Positions 60,577 through 64,000 of a DNA stretch of 64,000 nucleotides are shown in pieces (position 1 is the first letter of the stretch; each line of letters starts with the position of its first letter). The DNA comes from Epiperipatus broadwayi (lineage: Eukaryota > Onychophora > Udeonychophora > Euonychophora > Peripatidae). The position numbers and the translations under genes were made by a program. Under the pieces are notes generated by a model. That model was not told the origin of the DNA, did not search any database, and worked only from the letters and a program-made list of their open reading frames with translations. Where the stretch lies: assembly GCA_028023455.1 (NCBI GenBank), contig JAQFVV010001087.1, positions 50,922 to 114,921 of the forward strand, in the 5' to 3' direction.

Positions 60577-62255
60577 ATGACTAATGAAAATAAAAAACAA
60601 AAATTGTCAAGCAATAGAGAATTTCAAAATTGGTGGACTGATGAATATGAAATGATTAACAAAGGCACCAAGGCAGTATGTATTTTATGTTCCGGAGCAG
60701 TTGTATTGACAATATCATGGGTAAAATGGCATTATGAGAACCAATCATAAATCGCTCATGCAAAAAGTAAAGATGAACAAAAAAGAATATATCGCCTAAG
60801 CATTTAAAAATATAAATATTCAATCAACATCTATAATGAAATTTATCGAAAATTGTTCAAATATAACTGCTGGCAGTTTTTTTATTTCAAATGTAATTGT
60901 CAAACATGGGAAACCTTTGAATGATGGAGAATATATGAAAGAAGCTTGGATGAAATGAGCATCAGTTCTTTTTGAAGATTTTGAAAACAAAGCAAAAAAT
61001 TATTCAGAGAATAAATCCTGCAAGTGGCTAACAATATAACTTAAGAACAAAAGAGATATAAAATCTAGTTAAATTTCTCTCTCTGCCTTGGTGAAAGTAC
61101 AGACATAAATGGATTAGCTTGTTTGTCTATTTTTATTATTTATTTGTGTTAAGAATAATATCAAAGAAGAATTGATCAGTTTATCTTCATTAGTAACAAC
61201 AACAAAAGGAATAGATATTTGTAACAAAATTTCAAATGTACTTGCTGAAAAAGAAATAGATGTTTCCAAAATTGTATCAGTAACTACAGATGGTGCTTGA
61301 AGTATGACTGAAAAAGAAAAGTTTTTTTCAGTTTATTTACCAATCGTATTGGACATTCAATTTTGGGTTTTCATTGCATTATACTTTAACAAATGTTATG
61401 CATGAAGGCCAGTTTTAAGCCACTGGAAGATGTTACGAACATTGTGACTAAATTAGTCAATTTTATATCTATGTAAGCTTTAAATAAACAAAAAATTTTA
61501 AATTTATTGGGTGAGGTGAACTCAGTATACAATGGCTTACTTATGTACCAACAATATCCGATAGTTAAGTCGTAGGAAAGTTCTTCAAAAGATGCATTGA
61601 GTGTTTAGATAAAATTAGACTATTTTTACATAATGAGAAGAAATTAAAATTGAAAAATATAATGAATTAATGGATGTTGAATGGCTTTTGAGAAATTAAT
61701 GTTTTTTACTGATATGTGTTCATATCTAAATGAATTAAATGTGAAATTTCAAGAGATTATAATAAAACAATTGTTGTCATGTTTGATTTAATCAAACCAT
61801 TTGAACTAAAATTACAAATTTTTGATCATGATGTTATTACTTACACCTTGAAATATTTTCCAAATATAAAAAGTTCTTTACTGATTTAGAATCTCATGAG
61901 AAGCCAGATCAAGTAAAATTGACAAAAGAGTTTTGTGATGTGAATAAGTTGATAATTGATGAGTTTTCTTTAAGATTTACACAGTTCAGACAATTTTCCA
62001 GAAACATCAAAATTTATATTACACCCAGACATAATATCAATGGATAGTCTCAGTTGAGAAATTTTTGAGTAGATTAATTTGGGAAGATATGGAAATGCAA
62101 TCAGTCGATTTTCAATCCAGTTCTATATGGAAACAGAAATTTGTTGGATTTGAGGAATGAGTTAGAAACAATGGAAAATGATCCATTATTGGGCATATGT
62201 AAAAAAGAATGCTGAAGAAAAACTATTGACTCGGCCTGAAGTGCTATCCTGAAAT
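60577..62255 (+). pseudogene. Third hAT transposase relic, different subfamily
   Basis: It starts at an ATG at 60577 with a BED-like region (NWWTDEYEMINKGTKAVCIL, CxxC, then WHYENQS). It continues with GEYMKEAWMK (near 60930), the catalytic-region block VSVTTDGA (near 61280), and ends around GICKK and LTRPEVLS (62190-62250). Stops and frameshifts break it throughout. The protein differs clearly from the other two hATs and lies on the opposite strand. No terminal repeats or target duplication could be recognised, so the element boundaries are unknown. Confidence 0.7.
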
Positions 62256-62489
62256 AATTAATTAAAAAATTAATGACCGCTATATTATCAATTTTCTACC
62301 CTACATATACATGTGAATCTATTATTTTCAGAAATAAATTTAATTAAAGACGGTTCAAAGAAGTAGAATGACAGATGAATCTAGTTCAGCATGTACATTA
62401 TTAAAAGTGACAAATATAAAACAATTAGCATCCAATGTACAACAGCAAAGAATCTCATTAAATAATATCTATTTATTGTAATACTAATA

Positions 62490-62595
62490 AGCCAATAAGT
62501 TAATGCACATGCGCTTTGTAGATGTCACCATATAAATGAATACTCCCAACTTTTCATCACATCTACAAGAAGCGCATGTGCATTAGCTTATTGGA
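62490..62595. mobile_element. Short inverted-repeat element (~106 bp)
   Basis: CCAATAAGTTAATGCACATG then CGCTTTGTAGATGT (62491-62525) pairs with ACATCTACAAGAAGCGCATG then TGCATTAGCTTATTGG (62559-62594), with two mismatches or bulges. The loop is about 33 bp. It is probably a tiny MITE; no target duplication is evident. Confidence 0.65.
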
Positions 62596-63078
62596 CAGCC
62601 CACAGTTATATAAGAAACATCGCGCTATATAAAATAAACGTCTTGTTTAAATACCTCTATTTATGTTGATTTGTTTATTTCCGAAAATTTTGTTTTAATT
62701 ACTATTAATTTTTTACTATTACATTTTTATTCAACTTGTGCTCTTCAAATAAATAACTCATTAGATCGTACAGTATTTAGTTTATTTAGAAATTTTGTTG
62801 AATTATTATTGTTATTATTATTTTGCTTTATAGAATTTTTAAAAAACTGTGATAATTAAGTTGTTTATATTTGATTTAACAACTGTATGAGCATGCTCAA
62901 TCATTTAATAAATATTTTGAAGATTTTTGGCATGTAGCATGTAAAAAGTTCACCACCATTGATATAGTATATCAATTATGGTTCTTGTAAGCCTATGATT
63001 TTGAATGATCAAGTATATATGAAAGATGAGATTATTAGATAGCCTAGTGAAGGATAAATCTAGGGGTCAAACTAATTG
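62596..63078. other. Unassigned AT-rich sequence
   Basis: No supported feature. The 62-residue plus ORF at 62671-62859 is a hydrophobic chance ORF. Confidence 0.45.
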
Positions 63079-63211
63079 TAGTCAAGCGATAGGTAGCCGA
63101 GAGGTCATGCGAACCACAACGCAAGCAAGTGAAAGTTTGGTTGCAGACGGTTGTGGGTTCGCCTCCCGGACGATGCTATGACATATGAAAAAAAAAAAAA
63201 AAAAAAAAAAA
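63079..63211 (+). repeat. SINE, TTGC-loop family, with long poly(A)
   Basis: Leader TAGTCAAGCGATAGG, A box TAGCCGAGAGGTC, GGTTGCAGACGGTTG block, B box GGTTCGCCTCC, GACGATGC, tail TATGACATATG and an A-run of about 24 (from 63188). The long uninterrupted tail suggests a relatively recent insertion, although the anticodon-loop part (ACAACGCAAGC) is altered. Confidence 0.8.
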
Positions 63212-63509
63212 ACTAATTGCAAAATTGCTTTTCTATTCATAAATCAAAAAAAAATCACTGTAATCTAATGCTTAAAAGATACTACAGGTAAAATATTGCT
63301 AAATAAAATTAAATAATTTGCATACAGAAAATAATTAGGACTATTAGGCAGATAATGAAAAAAGATCAACCCCCTAATCAAATATTTAACATCTAAAGAA
63401 TTAATCCCAAAATGTTAGAAATATGATGAAGATTATTAAAATAATAAATTAATAAGAAGATATCACTGAGCCGCATTTTTATTTCATGTGATTTATATAT
63501 ACTGTATAT

Positions 63510-63577
63510 CAAGGCGTTATTGGGCCAGTTACTTGGAAGGCAGCTATGCTAACCGCTAGGCCACCAACGCCTGACTA
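63510..63577 (-). repeat. Gly-type SINE lacking its T arm
   Basis: Minus strand: TAGTCAGGCGTTGGTGGCC, AGCGGTTAGCATAGCTGCC, TTCCAAG, then CTGGCCC joined directly to AATAACGCC. The B box and T arm (about 15 bases) are missing, so it cannot be transcribed from an internal promoter. The 5' two thirds are otherwise intact. Confidence 0.75.
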
Positions 63578-64000
63578 TTTTCACTCTGTTTAAGAGTAAA
63601 AGTCTATGATTGAAAAATGAATACATTATTTAAAATCGTACAATTAAATACATTTCTAGACATTTTAGTCACATTACATAATTTTATCTTTAAAAAATCA
63701 ATTAAAAAAAAGAAAATAATCCAATTATATAAATTGATTATCATTACAATTATATTTTGTAGCAAATTTATTGCTAACTCAACATTTACTTATATAGAAA
63801 ACTTGAACAATTAATTAATAATACATATTAAGTGATTTTTATTGTTTAAAATACTGAAAACGACCTTTTTATTGAACAATTATTATCTTTATCACCTTTG
63901 ATATTTTGTTTCTTATTAATAAACTACTAAAATGAAAATGAAAGGCTTATATAATTAAAAGATTAAACCTCATGGTTTCACTATTCAATCAGGATATTAA
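63578..64000. other. Unassigned AT-rich sequence to window end
   Basis: No supported feature. The 65-residue ORF at 63617-63814 is Lys/Ile-rich and typical of chance ORFs here. Confidence 0.45.

Overview
The window is very AT-rich metazoan nuclear DNA, and nearly everything recognisable in it is a transposable element or a decayed copy of one. It contains RTE-type LINEs, other non-LTR fragments, hAT transposons with GTF2IRD2-like transposases, tRNA-derived SINEs and many foldback or MITE-like elements. No host protein-coding gene could be supported. The element mix points to an invertebrate, but the sequence alone does not fix the phylum. Most open reading frames are short chance ORFs in AT-rich DNA; the exceptions are pieces of transposase and reverse transcriptase. 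|| Layout. Positions 1-13827 form a giant palindrome: a left arm (1-6918), an 8-base spacer and a right arm (6927-13827). The arms carry the same elements in mirror order: a SINE, a LINE 3' end, a tRNA-like repeat, a solo MITE arm, a hammerhead-like motif, a foldback element and a second SINE. The left arm runs off the window, so the full length is unknown. The arms differ by scattered small changes, and at both SINE pairs the right arm is the one that departs from the family consensus. A foldback assembly artefact is therefore a serious alternative to a natural palindrome. || 14-46 kb is intergenic or intronic sequence with scattered elements: 11 short SINEs across the whole window, a tRNA-containing foldback element (18.0 and 27.2 kb), palindromic MITEs (21.7, 22.6, 23.8, 30.8, 36.3 kb), a TTAA-flanked piggyBac-like element (35.1 kb), LINE 3' remnants (37.9 and 39.3 kb) and several local duplications. 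|| 47-62 kb is the densest transposon region. A hAT element (48564-51636) has exact ends and an 8-bp target duplication, and has inserted into an older LINE on the same strand. A degraded relative of that hAT lies at 56.3-58.8 kb, two RTE copies at 53.8-55.2 and 59.2-60.3 kb, and a third, more distant hAT on the opposite strand at 60.6-62.3 kb. The hAT at 48.6 kb encodes a transposase broken by single-base frameshifts, several of them in homopolymer runs where the older copy stays in frame. || No CRISPR array, operon, prokaryotic feature or obviously new enzymatic system was seen. The observations most worth checking are the palindrome and whether it is real, the SINE families that share a leader and tail around different tRNA bodies, and the foldback elements that carry tRNA-like sequences.
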